This document shows, in pieces, positions 33,061-44,464 of a stretch of 64,000 nucleotides of DNA (its first letter is position 1; each line of letters opens with the position of its first letter). The stretch is taken from contig CM043949.1 of NCBI GenBank assembly GCA_014529385.2, positions 148,841,850 to 148,905,849 of the forward strand, read 5' to 3'. Source of the DNA: Adiantum capillus-veneris. Taxonomy: Eukaryota; Streptophyta; Polypodiopsida; Polypodiales; Pteridaceae. The position numbers and the translations under genes are program-made. A model generated the notes under the pieces. It saw only the letters and a program-made list of their open reading frames with translations. It was not told where the DNA came from and searched no databases.

Positions 33061-34168
33061 CATAGGAGCTTCGAGGATATGGTCAATCAGTATGCCACAA
33101 ATACAGATTTTGCAGATATTTTCACACGGATACGGGATGGGGAGACAGTAGCTGGATACTCCCTTCGGAAAGGCTACTTGATGAAAAAGACTATGTTGTG
33201 CGTTACACAGCCGTTGAGGGAAAAGGTTATGACTGAATGCCACTGTCCACCTTTTACGGGTCACCACGGCATTGCTACCACCATGAAAGGGGTAGAGAGA
33301 TACTTCTTTTGGCCGTGACTCAAAAAGGACGTGGAAGAGTTGTGGGCAGTATGCCAGAAGGTCAAGTTGGACAGGCATAAGGCACAGGGATTGTTACACC
33401 CTTTACCCATACCCACCCGCCCCTAGGAAAGTATTGAACTGGATTTCATTTTTGACCTCTCGATTACACAGAATGATCACGACGATTTTCCAATTACATG
33501 GCACGTCTGAGACGATTGTCTTCGACAAAGACCCCTGATTTATGAGTTTGTTTTGGAAGGCAATTTGAGAGAACATTGGCACGCGGTTGCAGTTCTCGTC
33601 ATCGTTCCACTTGCAGACTGACTGGCAATTTGAGATTGCCAATTCAGTGGTTTTAGATTTATTGAAGTCTTGTATCTCGGATCAGAAGACTCAATGGGAA
33701 AAGAACTTACCTTTGGTGGAATATGCCTACAATAACACGATACACTCTTCGACGGGGAAGACGCCATGTGAGATTGTTGAAAGTGCTGCGAAGGTTCCAT
33801 CCTTCCTAAGCACGAAAGATTAGATACTGCAAGCGGATGAATATTCGCGAGATTTGGATACGGCTTTTGCCAAGGTTCGCAAGACTTTGCAGGAGTCTCA
33901 AGAACGACAGAAAAAGGCAGCGGATTGCCATCGTCGCGACTTGAAATTGAAGGAGGATGATTAAGTGCTCTTACGTTTTGAGAAGGCACGCCTACGAAAG
34001 AAAAAGGGAATTGAGAGGCTTTTTCCAAAGCTTAGTATGCGATACTACAGACCTTTCCAGATCACTTACAAGATAAATGATGTCTCCTTCCGATTGCAAT
34101 TGCCAGATACTTGGAGGATTCACAATGCATTGCATGTGAATCTCTTGAAACCTGTTAAGGGTGATGTG
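33061..34168 (+). pseudogene. TE-F integrase, cut by TE-G
   Basis: Zinc-finger region CHCPPFTGHHGIATTMKGVE with FFWP and then a stop; a core with frameshifts near 33420-33590 that remove the first catalytic Asp region; then NIGTRLQFSSSFHLQTDWQF, LPLVEYAYNNTIHSSTGKTP, and the C-terminal LPDTWRIHNALHVNLLKPVK. The frame ends at the TE-G insertion after GDVC. Confidence 0.87.
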
Positions 34169-35641
34169 TGTAACCGGCCAGTTAACTTCAAAAAGGGCGG
34201 TAGACTTTACTTCAAACCTTGATTTAGCTTTCACCCATTATTAGTCGTCTATTCTACCTGTGCTATAATGACACAAGACAGGGGAATGGGATACAGATGC
34301 TGGAATGCATCTGTATGCAAGTCACACACTAGATTGGCCCGTAAATAGGCGCCCCTTTCGGTATTTCTTCATTCTTCAACAGAGGGAATAAAAGTTGTGG
34401 TTCCCTACAAGCTGCCCCGCACAACCTTGGCTGAATTTCAACTGTTTTGGCCCGATTTCGACAACATAACTGTACTAGGACCCTTCACAGTCAGTATTCC
34501 CACGCATTAGATGACTTTCCCGATGCATATGGACACTTTGTAAAACCTGGCAAGAATCTGCAGCACGCTGAATTCTCTGTTTTCTGCCCCGAAAATTCGC
34601 CAGATCAATTGTACAGCGATCCCCTCGCGTCCCCGAACCTCCTGGGGGTATTAGGGTCCATTTAGGGCCAAAACCCTAAACCTGCAAAAATACACAGCAG
34701 GCTGTAATTCACTGTTTCGGGCTCCGTTTCGTGTGCCGGTCGCATCAGTAGCAAGTCCTCGAGCTCACACCTGCAGGGCTACTTGCCCTTTGAATCGGAC
34801 AAGATTTCGCATGTGAAACCTCTCCGAATCACCTGTACCTGCGGGGGATTAGCCGCTAGCTAATCCAGTACTTGTGCAAGAGGCTCTTGCCTCAGCAATC
34901 GCGCATGAACCCACACAACTGTACATTGGTCAATCTGTTGAGCCCACTAGAGGGGCATAACCATAAAGAATAGGGGAGAGAGAGAGCAGTGAGAGGTGTG
35001 CAAGTCATGACATCCTGCACCTCACTGTACATAGAGGGTAAACCAGCACTCCATTAAAGTTCTCCCACCTGTGACAGCACTCAAAAACGAGCTCAGAGCT
35101 GAAAATCACGTTTTTGCCTTCTCTTTAAGTAGTAAACTGGCCTCAGAGTGCCAAGTGTCACTCATTTGTGCATTTTCCCGCTTTAGACCCTCGGGTCTAA
35201 AAATATCTCACCTGCAACCTCTGTTGACTTGGCCACAGAGTAACAAAATGATCCCCATGTCAAACTGCACGTAATGACGCGAAGACATTTTGCCGTCCAA
35301 AAATAGCAATCCCTAAAATTTAGGAGTTTCTGCCATTACATTTTTCTAGGTCATCTGACCCTCTTTGTACATTGCAGCCACACCCAGAACTGAAATGTAG
35401 CCTATGTAGCAAAGGATTCCGCTTCGGCTGGCCAATGACCCCACTTTGGCTAACCATAGTCCTTGTCCAACCTTGGTGCTCTTTAGCCCTCAGGCACGGA
35501 CTCTCTCTGAACAGTTCCACACTGGCTATGCAATGCAGGGCAGTTAGATTTCCAGAGGGGTGTTTCCAAAAGGTAAAACAAACGAAATTCCCCAAAGAAA
35601 GAGAAAATAAACAAAAATGGAATTGCCATTGGCTCATGACA
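34169..35641 (-). repeat. TE-G 3' LTR (left copy)
   Basis: 1,473 bp; on the + strand TGTAACCGGCCAGTTAAC...GGCTCATGACA. It contains the conserved LTR block inverted at 34338-34370. Confidence 0.9.
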
Positions 35642-36229
35642 TACCGTCCTCCTGAAATCTCAAACGTCCTCGTTTGCACCTATGTCGTACATGCTTACAG
35701 TCAGCACTCGGATGTCCGGACACCGTGTCGACACATGTACGACACATACATGATCACAATCAACACCTCGTTGACACATGTATTGCCTGCGTGTGAACCC
35801 TGTCCCAATGACATAGTGGAGGCGTCACACTCTACCATTGCTTTGAGTCCATAACTTTCCAATGACAAAATGGAAGCGTCACATTTTGCCATTGTCTTTT
35901 AGTACACATTGGATCCAGTAACCTTTCGAGCATACCCAAACCGACAGTTTAAGAATGCAGTTACACATGCACTCTTCAATAGAAATAATTGTTGTACCCT
36001 TGACAAACTGACAAGAAATACTCACTTCTATAGCACTAAACAAACTTTTGGACATTCCATAAGAGCAATTGCCAAACTGACAATCTGTACAGCTCTAACA
36101 TTCATGTAACATGCACTTCATTTGAGCTCACTGTAAGTAATATGTACATCATTTCTTTCAGAAGCCATTGTCACACTGACAATCCATGTAGCTCTGAATC
36201 TCAAGGGGTCAAGGTAGGTTGCAAACCAA

Positions 36230-36560
36230 GGTTTTAAGTTCCCATACTTTTAGTGACTCTGCAAGTTCACTTTTTTCCATCCACTTGACATCCAGAGGTG
36301 AATAGCTTTTGAACTTTACCAAACAGCACCTTGCAACATTGCCTTTTCGTTTCTTTCTTTATGTGCCAAAATCTGTTCCGAGACCAAGATCTCGTCAAGT
36401 TCCTCGACTTCCGGCTGATCTTTAGCTGGCATATCTTCTGGCACATCACCCACATAGGGTCTGAGAAGACTCACGTGAAACGCATTGTGAATCTTCCAAC
36501 TCTCAGGGCAATTTCAGCCTTTATGCAATATCACTGATTTACATACTGAGCATCGAAAAC
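36230..36560 (-). pseudogene. TE-G integrase C-terminus and chromodomain
   Basis: Read on the - strand: CPESWKIHNAFHVSLLRPYV, then EDMPAKDQPEVEELDEILVS, then QILAHKERNGNVARCCLVKF and DVKWMEKSELAES. Order and wording match the TE-A and TE-F tails. Nothing of the integrase core lies upstream. Confidence 0.75.
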
Positions 36561-37190
36561 AATCTTTCTCTGCTCTTCATCTTGATCTTTGGAGATTAAC
36601 CTGTGATCTATCCTTATGCTATCACTTTTATTGGGCTAAGAATTCTCTTTTTGACCCCATTTTGGAGCATAACTGTAGTAGAAACCTTCACAACCAAAAA
36701 TCCACATATCCAAGTGATTATCCACGCATAATAGAGCACTTTTGCAAACCGGTCCTCGAAATTCAGCACGCTGAATTCTCTGTTTTTAGCTCCTAAAATG
36801 CTTCAGATCACTTGTATTACTGTCCTCTAGCTTCCCCGAAGCTCTTGGGACAAGAAGGCATCAAATAGGATCAAAACCCTAAATCTGCAGAAAAATACAG
36901 CAAGTTGTATTTTCTTCTTTCAGGCTCTGTTTTGCGTGCCAATCGCACCAATTCGTAGCCATTGATCTTCTGCATCAGTAGGACTACTTGCCCTTTGATT
37001 TACACGAGAAGTGGAAGGAGTCTGTCCTTGTAACAACAGTGTATTCCACCATTGACTTGCATTTTTTTTTTCTGGAAAGTGGCAGCTTTCCTGACTTTAA
37101 ATGCTCCTTCCAACAAATGCTTTGTCAAACTGTTCGAGGAAAGAGAAAACCGTTGTCCTCTCATCAAAGCCATTGAATGTGTCAATGGAC

Positions 37191-37725
37191 TCACTGATCA
37201 TCTTCTTTGTATGGCTTTAGCTTATCCATTGACTCCAAGTTGTCAAAAGAGACAGTTTGCATAATGGGTACACATGTGGGAGCCATCTGTACTCCCTGGC
37301 CAGTAACATGTTGATGTCCAGGTGTCATATTCACTAATGGGATTGAAAAACCAACCATACCCAAGTTGCCTTGTGACACCCCAAACTGACCATGTGTGCC
37401 CTGAAATCCTGGGTGCAAACCAATGTTTGCATACGTGGGGTTGGGCACCATGCCTTGCATACCCCTAAACACTATTCCTGGCATGCCAAAACTACCTTGA
37501 ACTTTATGTGCTATTGATGAAGATTGTATGAACTCCATAAATCTTGGATTCTCCATCAACTGCTTGAACATGGTCACAGCAGTAACAACCTGCAAAGCTT
37601 TCTCTGCTTGGCCTGAACTCTCGCCAATTTCATGTGCAGTTGGAATAGGCTGTCTATCCTCTGAAGAGGAACCCTCTTCCTTGTTGCCATCCATCCTGTA
37701 TCCAAAGAAAGACTCATAGCCTTTC
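37191..37725 (-). pseudogene. TE-G gag N-terminal fragment
   Basis: An open frame on the - strand from about 37695 (MDGNKEEGSSSEDRQPIPTA), followed by a helical segment (VTAVTMFKQLMENPRFMEFI) and a Gly/Met/Pro-rich stretch to a stop at 37191. The GSSS-DRQ-IP start matches the TE-E ORF (GSSSQDRQEIP). No zinc knuckle is present. Confidence 0.65.
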
Positions 37726-37852
37726 TCACCTGTATCCAAAGAAAGACTCTCGTAGCCTTTCTCACCTGTAAATCCAAAGAAAGACTCGTAGCCTTTCTCA
37801 CCTGTATCCAAAGAAAGACTCTCGTAGCCTTTCTCACCTGTAAATCCACTCG
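37699..37852 (-). repeat. 34/38-bp alternating tandem repeat upstream of TE-G gag
   Basis: TCCAAAGAAAGACTC recurs at 37701, 37735, 37773 and 37807, spacings 34, 38 and 34, so two copies of a 72-bp higher-order unit. In one - strand frame it reads TGEKGYESFFGF / TGEKGYESLSLD. Confidence 0.85.
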
Positions 37853-37972
37853 ATCTACTTTCAAACTATCTATGGTTTCAAGGTCATCCCAAACTCTCTT
37901 TGTGTCTTTAACCCAAACTAACCAACGCTCACTTTTTGAGGAAAAAGTGATTTAATCCCGTCGATGGAACCA

Positions 37973-39445
37973 TGTAACCGGCCTGTTAACTTCAAAAAGG
38001 GCGGTAGACTTTACTTCAAACCTTGATTTAGCTTTCATCCATTATTAGTCGTCTATTCTACCTGTGCTATAATGACACAAGAGAGGGGAATGGGATACAG
38101 ATGCTAGAATGCATCTGTATGCGAGTCACACACTAGATTGGCCCCTAAATAGGCGCCCCTTTCAGTATTTCTTTATTCTTCAACAGAGGGAATAAAAGTT
38201 GTGGTTCCCTACAAGCTGCCCCGCACAACCTTGGCTGAATTTCAACTGTTTTCTCCCGATTTCGGCAACATAACTGTACTAGGACCCTTCACAGTCAGTA
38301 TTCCCACGCATTAGATGACTTTCCCGACGCATACAGACACTTTGCAAAACCTGGCGAGAATCTGCAGCACGCTGAATTCTCTGTTTTCTGCCCCGAAAAT
38401 GCGCCAGATCACTTGTACAACGGTCCCCTCGCGTCCCCGAACCTCTTGGGGGTATTAGGGTCCGTTTAGGGACAAAACCCTAAACCTGCAAAAATACACA
38501 GCAGGCTGTAATTCACTGTTTCGGGCTCTGTTTCACGTGCCGGTCGCATCCGTAGCAAGTCCTCGAGCTCCCGCACCTATAGGGCTACTTGCCCTTTGAA
38601 TCGGATGAGATTTCGCACGTGAAACCTCTCTGAATCACCTGTGCCTACGGGGGATTAGCCGCTAGCTAATCCAATATCTGTGCAAGAGGCTCTTGCCTCG
38701 GCAATCGCGCATGAACCCACACAACTGTACATTGGTCAATCTGATGAGCCCACTAGAGGGGCATAACCATAAAGAATAGGGGAGAGAGAGAGCAGTGAGA
38801 GGTGTGCAAGTAATGACATCCTGCACCTCACCGTACATAGAGGGTAAGCCAGCACTCCATTGAAGTTCTCCCACCTGTGACAGCACTCAAAAACGAGCTC
38901 AGAGCTGAAAATCACGTTGTTGCCTTCTCTTTAAGTAGTAAACTGGCCTCAGAGTGCCAAGTGTCACTCATTTGTGCATTTTCCCGCTTTAGACCCTCGG
39001 GTCTAAAAATATCTCACCTGCAGCCTCTGTTGACTTGGCCACAGAGTAACAAAATGATCCCCATGTCAAACTGCACGTAATGACGCGAAGACATTTTGCC
39101 GTCCAAAAATAGCAATCCCTAAAATTTAGGAGTTTCTGCCATTACATTCTTCTAGGTCATCTGACCCTCTTTGTACATTGCAGCCACACCCAGAACTGAA
39201 ATGTAGCCTATGTAGCAAAGGATTCCGCTTCGGCTGGCCAATGACCCCACTTTGGCTAACCATAGTCCTTGTCCAACCTTAGTGCTCTTCAGCCCTCATG
39301 CATGGGCTCTCTCTGAACAATTCCACACTGGCTATGCAATGCAGGGCAGGTAGATTTCCAGAGGGATGTTTCCAAAAGGTAAAACCAACGAAATTCCCCA
39401 AAGAAAGAGAATAAACAAAAATGGAATTTCCATTGGCTGGTGACA
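37973..39445 (-). repeat. TE-G 5' LTR (right copy)
   Basis: 1,473 bp, the partner of 34169-35641; conserved block inverted at about 38139-38174. The - strand sequence after it, TGGTTCCATCGACGGG (37957-37972), lies at the place of a primer-binding site and matches TE-E TGGTTTCATCGCCGGG. Confidence 0.9.
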
Positions 39446-39675
39446 ATGTGCCTGATAATGGGGAGCTTGATGAGCAACCCGAAGTGGAAGAAAACGAGGA
39501 GATCCTTGTTCTTGAAGAGATTTTGGCCCATAACGATACGAAGAAAGGTAAAGTCCGAAGGCGGTTCTTGGTTAAGTTCAAGAACTTTCCTGCATTTGAT
39601 GCGAAGTGGATGGAGGAGGAGGACCTAGCAGATACTCCTCGGATTGTGAAACTTTACCTTGATGTTTTGGTTTAG
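39446..39675 (+). pseudogene. TE-F chromodomain (after TE-G)
   Basis: It completes the TE-F integrase: PDNGELDEQPEVEENEEILV, LEEILAHNDTKKGKVRRRFL, VKFKNFPAFDAKWMEEEDLA. This is an intact chromodomain-type sequence in one frame, ending at a stop at 39673-39675. Once TE-G is excised in thought, it follows VKGDV. Confidence 0.9.
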
Positions 39676-40278
39676 CATAGTCTACTCCAAACGGAACCCA
39701 GAATTCAGCTTGGCCGGAGATCTGGTGCAGTGGGAAGCACAAGAGGGGAGTCACTCCGCTCCTTTGTCAACAGATGCCTTGATTTTGATACTAAAGTCAT
39801 TGATGTCTCTCTGAGCTTCAGGGATACTGAGAGCTGACAGTATTCTGTTGGATGACTTTATGAAATGGAATTCCTGATTATGATACTGATTTGTTCTTGA
39901 CTTCTTGTGAGTGCAGGAACTGATAGACGAAATGACTGCAGCATTTTGGTCTGATTGATCTCGAATAGACATGGTTGCAATAGAGGTTTTAATCGGACAT
40001 CAATGAGGTCCCGATTGGACCTAGATGTGATTGCTAGCTACATTGCCGATAAATCATCGTCTAAGATCCGAATGAATGTTGAATGTCATGTTATGTCCTG
40101 TGATGTCTGGTGATGTCCTGTGATGTCGTGTGATGTGACTGTCGATTTTGTACATGTGCTAGATGTGTGTTCCTAGTACGTAGGTACTAACAGTCAATGT
40201 CTGCTAAGACGGTTTATGGCTTTTGTCGGTTTTGCAGACGTAATCGCGGTCGATTACAATGCTTTCAAGAGGGGGGTA
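39676..40278 (+). other. TE-F 3' untranslated region and polypurine tract
   Basis: Collinear with TE-A 16831-17359; it contains GATGTCCTGTGATGTC repeats at about 40090-40135 and ends TTTCAAGAGGGGGGTA before the 3' LTR. No coding signal. Confidence 0.8.
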
Positions 40279-40451
40279 TGTCACAAAGTGATGACGTGGC
40301 GGACGGCAGAAACCCTAAAATTCTTGCAAACCCTAATTTCTGCCAGAAACCCTAATTTCCGGAAATTGCGGAGGCTGGAAAAAATATATTAAATTGAATG
40401 ATGAGCGACGCGAATTTTGCTTTTTTTTATAAGAACAGAGAAAAGACTCTC

Positions 40452-40550
<99 letters not shown>

Positions 40551-40848
40551 TGATGCTTTTTATTTTTAAAAGCTTTTGGGGCATCCCCTGTATCTTTAAA
40601 TAAGTGGTGAGGGCTTCACTTCTCAGAGCATCTGGACGCACAGTCTGAGAGTGAAACCCTAGCCACTCTCTTGTACTTTGATCTGATTAATATAAAAAGA
40701 AATACCGAAAGGGACGCCAGTCTTTGGGGCCAATATCTCTAGGCACGGAACTCCGCCGGGCCAGTGCAAATCTATTGTGATCTGTGAATTGTTTTGAAGT
40801 GGTTATTTGGTGCTGTCATGATTGATTCTTGACTTGGAGTGTCTTACA
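40279..40848 (+). repeat. TE-F 3' LTR with (GA)n expansion
   Basis: 570 bp. It differs from the 5' LTR by a (GA)n tract (about 40457-40548) where the 5' copy has only GAGAGAGA, by the loss of one telo-box unit and by an 8-bp deletion near the end. Conserved block at 40697-40730. Confidence 0.88.
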
Positions 40849-41508
40849 AGAAGCGCTTGGGCAGGCAGTGTGAAGAGCTCGAAAAAGGCACCCCCCTCTC
40901 CTTCGAGTCCATGAGCTCTCTCCCCAAAGCTCCTCACCCATTGATTCAAACAAAGGGAGCTCCTCACTTGCCCTATATACCCCCATCCTCTCCTTACTCC
41001 TTCCCATGTGGGATAAATCCCCTCCCACATGGCAACTTCCTCCACAATCCTCCCAACTCCCTCATGCCCAAGTTGATTTCCAGCTCCTCCTCCAAGTGAG
41101 AGAACTTCCCACACAACTTTCCAAAAGAATAACTTGCCGCTCCGATCACAAATGACACACCCTAAAGTACAGCTTGGAGCCCATCACCTCGGCTACTTCT
41201 AGAAATTTCAAATCTCAGCATTTCTAATTCAAATCATCAAGTTGGCCAGTTGCCTTTGTCTCATGCATCTGCAATCACTTTCTCAGCCAAGACCGCCCAC
41301 TTCGTAACTCATGATGTACAAGTCGGATTCACGAGTTATAAAGCACGGTTGAAAATATTAATTGAAAAACATGTCTTGGGGACTCAAAACCCAAAACACT
41401 AGTACACATGCCCGGCAAAACCAAACCTTTGTACATGAATTTTTATATGGTCACTCCCAAGACTTACAAAACTATGTACACATATATCCATGAGGGTAGT
41501 TAGCAAGT
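40849..41508 (-). repeat. T2 3' LTR, segment 2
   Basis: It continues the inverted LTR (GAAAAAGGCACCCCCCTCTC matches T1 GAGAGGGGGCGCCCTTTTTC inverted; CCGCCCACTTCGTAACTCATGATGTA matches T1 CATAAGTTAC...GTGGGCGG). TE-H interrupts at 41509 and the last 54 bp lie at 45803-45856. Confidence 0.8.
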
Positions 41509-42230
41509 TGTAGGAGGGCTAGAGTGTCACTGGCATGGGACAAGCAATTAGTTGCAGTTGGGCTTGAGTTCACACTGAGCAAACTCTCGCCTGGGCTGTG
41601 ACACGTGGCAAGTTTACGGATGGTGGTCTAGTGGACACAGTGGCCAGATCACCACCACCTCAGTTAGGAGATAGGCTTAGCTGGATTGGGATATCTGTCA
41701 GCTGTGGGTGGCTCTTAGGAGATACACATGAGTGGTTGGTTCCAGTCGTCGGGACGCATCATCATCTACCTTTGTGTGGTCAGTCATCTAGAGTCTCTCA
41801 TTAGAGTTGTACACAACAAGTATGCACCATCCTTACACAATTGAGCCTCAACACCCCCACTGTACCTATGAGATCCCTTTGAGTTTGTCGATATTCGTGC
41901 TGTTCATGATCTGCTGAGTTGTACTGTTGTTGCTATGTTGTTCTTGCTCTATTGTTCTTTGTGTTCTGTGTTTTCATTCTGTGGAGTGAGATATCACACA
42001 CAGATCTACGTTGGAGCTGAGTGTGCTGCCATGCCAAAGTGTGTATCGGTTTCTTTGAGTTTGTTGATGTTCGTGTTGTTCATGATCTGCTGAGTCGTAT
42101 TGTTGTTGCTCTGTTGTTCTTGCTCTTTTGTTCTTTGTCTTCTGTGTTTTCATTATGTGGAGTGAGATATCACGCACATTGCACTGAGGGGCACCCACTA
42201 TAGAGGGCACGACACATTATCTCCGCTACA
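41509..42230 (+). repeat. TE-H 5' LTR with internal duplication
   Basis: About 125 bp (TTTGAGTTTGTYGATRTTCGTG...GAGATATCACRCAC) occur twice, at about 41878-42002 and 42053-42177; the 3' LTR has one copy. This explains most of the length difference. Confidence 0.85.
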
Positions 42231-42539
42231 AGTGCTCTCACTTTTGGCACGCCCGGTGGGACCTCAACTGAAGTCTCACTCCGTCGAAAGTCGAGTCGAG
42301 GAGCCACTGGTTTGAGCCTGCCTCAGCTTGGCTCTGTCTAGTTTTCCCTCGACCTGCTTAGTTTTCAACCTGCTCATCTAGACCTGCTTGTCTAGTCTCT
42401 CGTTCTAGACCTGCTTGTCTATTTTCTCGTCCTAGTTACTAGGCTGCGTCTTGTCCTCTCTCGTCCAAGTCTAACCAAGAGGTCTAGTCAATCACCATGG
42501 TCTAGTGGAGTCCGGACCAGTGTGAGGTAAAGGTCTTCA

Positions 42540-43478
42540 TGTACAAGCAATCAGTTTGTAGAGAACCACTTTACAACTTGGGTCACGTTACGACGACAGT
42601 TCTGTGAAGCTTTCAGGATAGGGGACTAACAAGAGAAGGTTCTGGATGAGTTAGCCAATCTAATGCTCGAGCCAAATGAGACTTTTGCAGAACTCGTGAC
42701 CAAAACCAAGTCTCTGGTTGCTAATGGTCATTACCAAAGCAAATGCCCCCTGCCCGAAGGGTCCCCTCCTTGCCGTCATTGCCCTGAAACGAACGATCAC
42801 TACAGTAAGGATTGCCCTAAACTTCGTGCATCCACTGCTTCGAACCCAAGTAACAGCCAGAATGAGTTTACCTTTCCCAAGCTCAATTTGATAGCAGTTA
42901 GCACCATTCCCCAGCCGTCCCCTTCTACCCATGTGGTTACCCCTCAAGATAAGCTGCAGTTGATAGAGGAGGCAACAGGCATCCTCACTCAGGCCCAGAG
43001 AGCAGCTCTCGGTCTTAGCATTCCAGCACGTTCAACTCCCCCACACATTCTCCTAGCAGTGGATACCCTGCCTTCAACTGTTGACAAGCCATCACCCAGT
43101 GACAAGCAAGAATCCAAATCTTTGCTCTTAGATATTGATGAAGCCTTCTTGGAAGCAGTTTCCGATCAACAAAAGATCAAGGCACCAGAGAAACCACTGG
43201 TAGAACAAGAAAAGCTTACAGCAGAGACAATCTTGAAAAACACCTTCCAACAAGTGTCCCTCTATGACATGCTATGGCTAGATGCGAGTTTTAGAAGTGA
43301 CACCCTTGCAGTTATTCAATCACTTTACCCCGGAGCAGGTCCTAGTGGCGGGCACCTCCCAGTGCAACCATCAAAGTCCTATGTGATATCCCATCCCTCT
43401 GCTCCCCTCACTGATTATAGAAGCTCTCGTCTCACCGTGTCCGTCTTGGGGCGGCAATTCAGGAGTGATAGTGGATGA
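42540..43478 (+). pseudogene. TE-H gag C-terminal part
   Basis: The open frame 42663-43478 begins with the capsid end (NETFAELVTKTKSLVANGHY) and a Cys-rich segment CRHCPETNDHYSKDC, a CCHC-like knuckle with 5 residues before His. A long hydrophilic Pro/Ser/Gln-rich stretch follows. Upstream the frame has a stop but the reading continues (FVENHFTTWVTLRRQFCEAF), so the start is lost. Confidence 0.7.
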
Positions 43479-43969
43479 TGGATCTGGCATCAACGTGATG
43501 CCCAAGTTCATTATGTTAGCTCTAGGTCTACAGCCTACTTGCCCTCCTCCCTTCACAATTACATTGGCCGACCAACACAGTCTACCAAATGGGCATAGTG
43601 GACATCGTGCCTCTGCACGTACAAGACTTCACCTTTAACTTAGATATTGTTGTGGTTCGTCTTCCCCAGGTTGAGGGAGAATTTCCCTTGCTCATCGGTA
43701 GACCATGTCTACGACATACTAAAGCATTGCATGATTGGGGAAATGACGCAATGTGGATACATAATCCTGGCTCCCCAATGCAACCCATTCGCCTAGAAGG
43801 AGGCAGGGATCCTGTAATGCAGTATAGTTCTTTGTCAATGGAAACCAAGCCTCAGCTAGATCAGCCTACTCCACCTGACAAGTCAGATGAAGATCTGCTG
43901 GAGTGGTTAGATTCTAGAAGCTACCAAGTCTATGCCTTATTATGGGGTATCTCTTCAATCTCTACCTAA
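43440..43969 (+). pseudogene. TE-H aspartic protease
   Basis: After a frame change: VDDGSGINVMPKFIMLALGL carries the DxGSGxNVM active site; after another change IVVVRLPQVEGEFPLLIGRP and CLRHTKALHDWGNDAMW match the flap and LLGRPWL region of plant gypsy proteases. It ends at a stop at 43967-43969. Confidence 0.78.
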
Positions 43970-44460
43970 AGAGGCATTCTCCTCCAAAGTTTCCATTGTA
44001 ACTGAGCCTAGTAAGTCCCCCTGAGCTAGCAGCAGCAAATGTGCCACCCGGCCTAGCCGCCAGTTTAGAGGTCACAGAGGCCGTAAAAGCCTTCAACTCA
44101 ACCTCGTCCATGTCTGACTCTTCGACCAAGTCAAAGTTATCATGGGTGTCTGCTATACTACCCTCCACCAAACCTACAGTGAAATCTTCAGCAGTGCCCT
44201 CTCAACACCCCATAAAGAGTAGTCAATCACAATTGCTGCAGTCTGTGTCATATCAGATAAGATTAACCTCATTAATAGCAGATGGTTTTGAAAGCGCTGG
44301 GTGTCAAAATTCTAGGAAGTCAAGTGTGTGTATGGCTATCTTTTACTCGGTCTAAATTCTGCTCAGTCTGGCATTGGTATACCACAAAAAGTATTTCTTT
44401 CCCACACGGGACAATATCAGCTTCCGCTTCTCAACCAGAAGCCCTATGCTCTATGTGCAC
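43970..44460 (+). other. TE-H region between protease and C-rich array
   Basis: No domain recognised. Open frames (44041-44355 and 44282-44662) are Ser/Pro-rich without motifs. If pol ever followed the protease, no trace remains here. Confidence 0.6.
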
Positions 44461-44464
44461 CCTT

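Larger units (their letters stand above)
34169..39445 (-). mobile_element. TE-G: non-autonomous chromovirus (- strand) in TE-F
   Basis: Two 1,473-bp LTRs (34169-35641 and 37973-39445) of identical length and very high similarity, with ATGTG target duplications at 34164-34168 and 39446-39450. On the - strand the 2.3-kb interior has a primer-site-like sequence, a gag start, and an integrase C-terminus plus chromodomain near the other end; protease, RT, RNase H and most of integrase are absent. The perfect duplication and matching LTRs make it one of the younger insertions. It shares its leader sequence with TE-E. Confidence 0.9.
29113..40848 (+). mobile_element. TE-F: chromovirus, nested in T2 LTR
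   Basis: LTRs at 29113-29633 and 40279-40848; flanks GGAAG and AGAAG (4 of 5). Order: PBS, gag, knuckle, eroded protease, RT, RNase H, integrase, chromodomain, 3' UTR, purine tract. TE-G (34169-39445) is inserted just before the chromodomain. Native length about 6.5 kb. It is the closest relative of TE-A and TE-J. Confidence 0.9.

Noticed and set aside
37191-37811. A 206-codon ORF as a free-standing cellular Gly-rich protein
   Set aside because: It lies inside TE-G just after the primer-site region, and its GSSSxDRQ-IP start is shared with TE-E gag.
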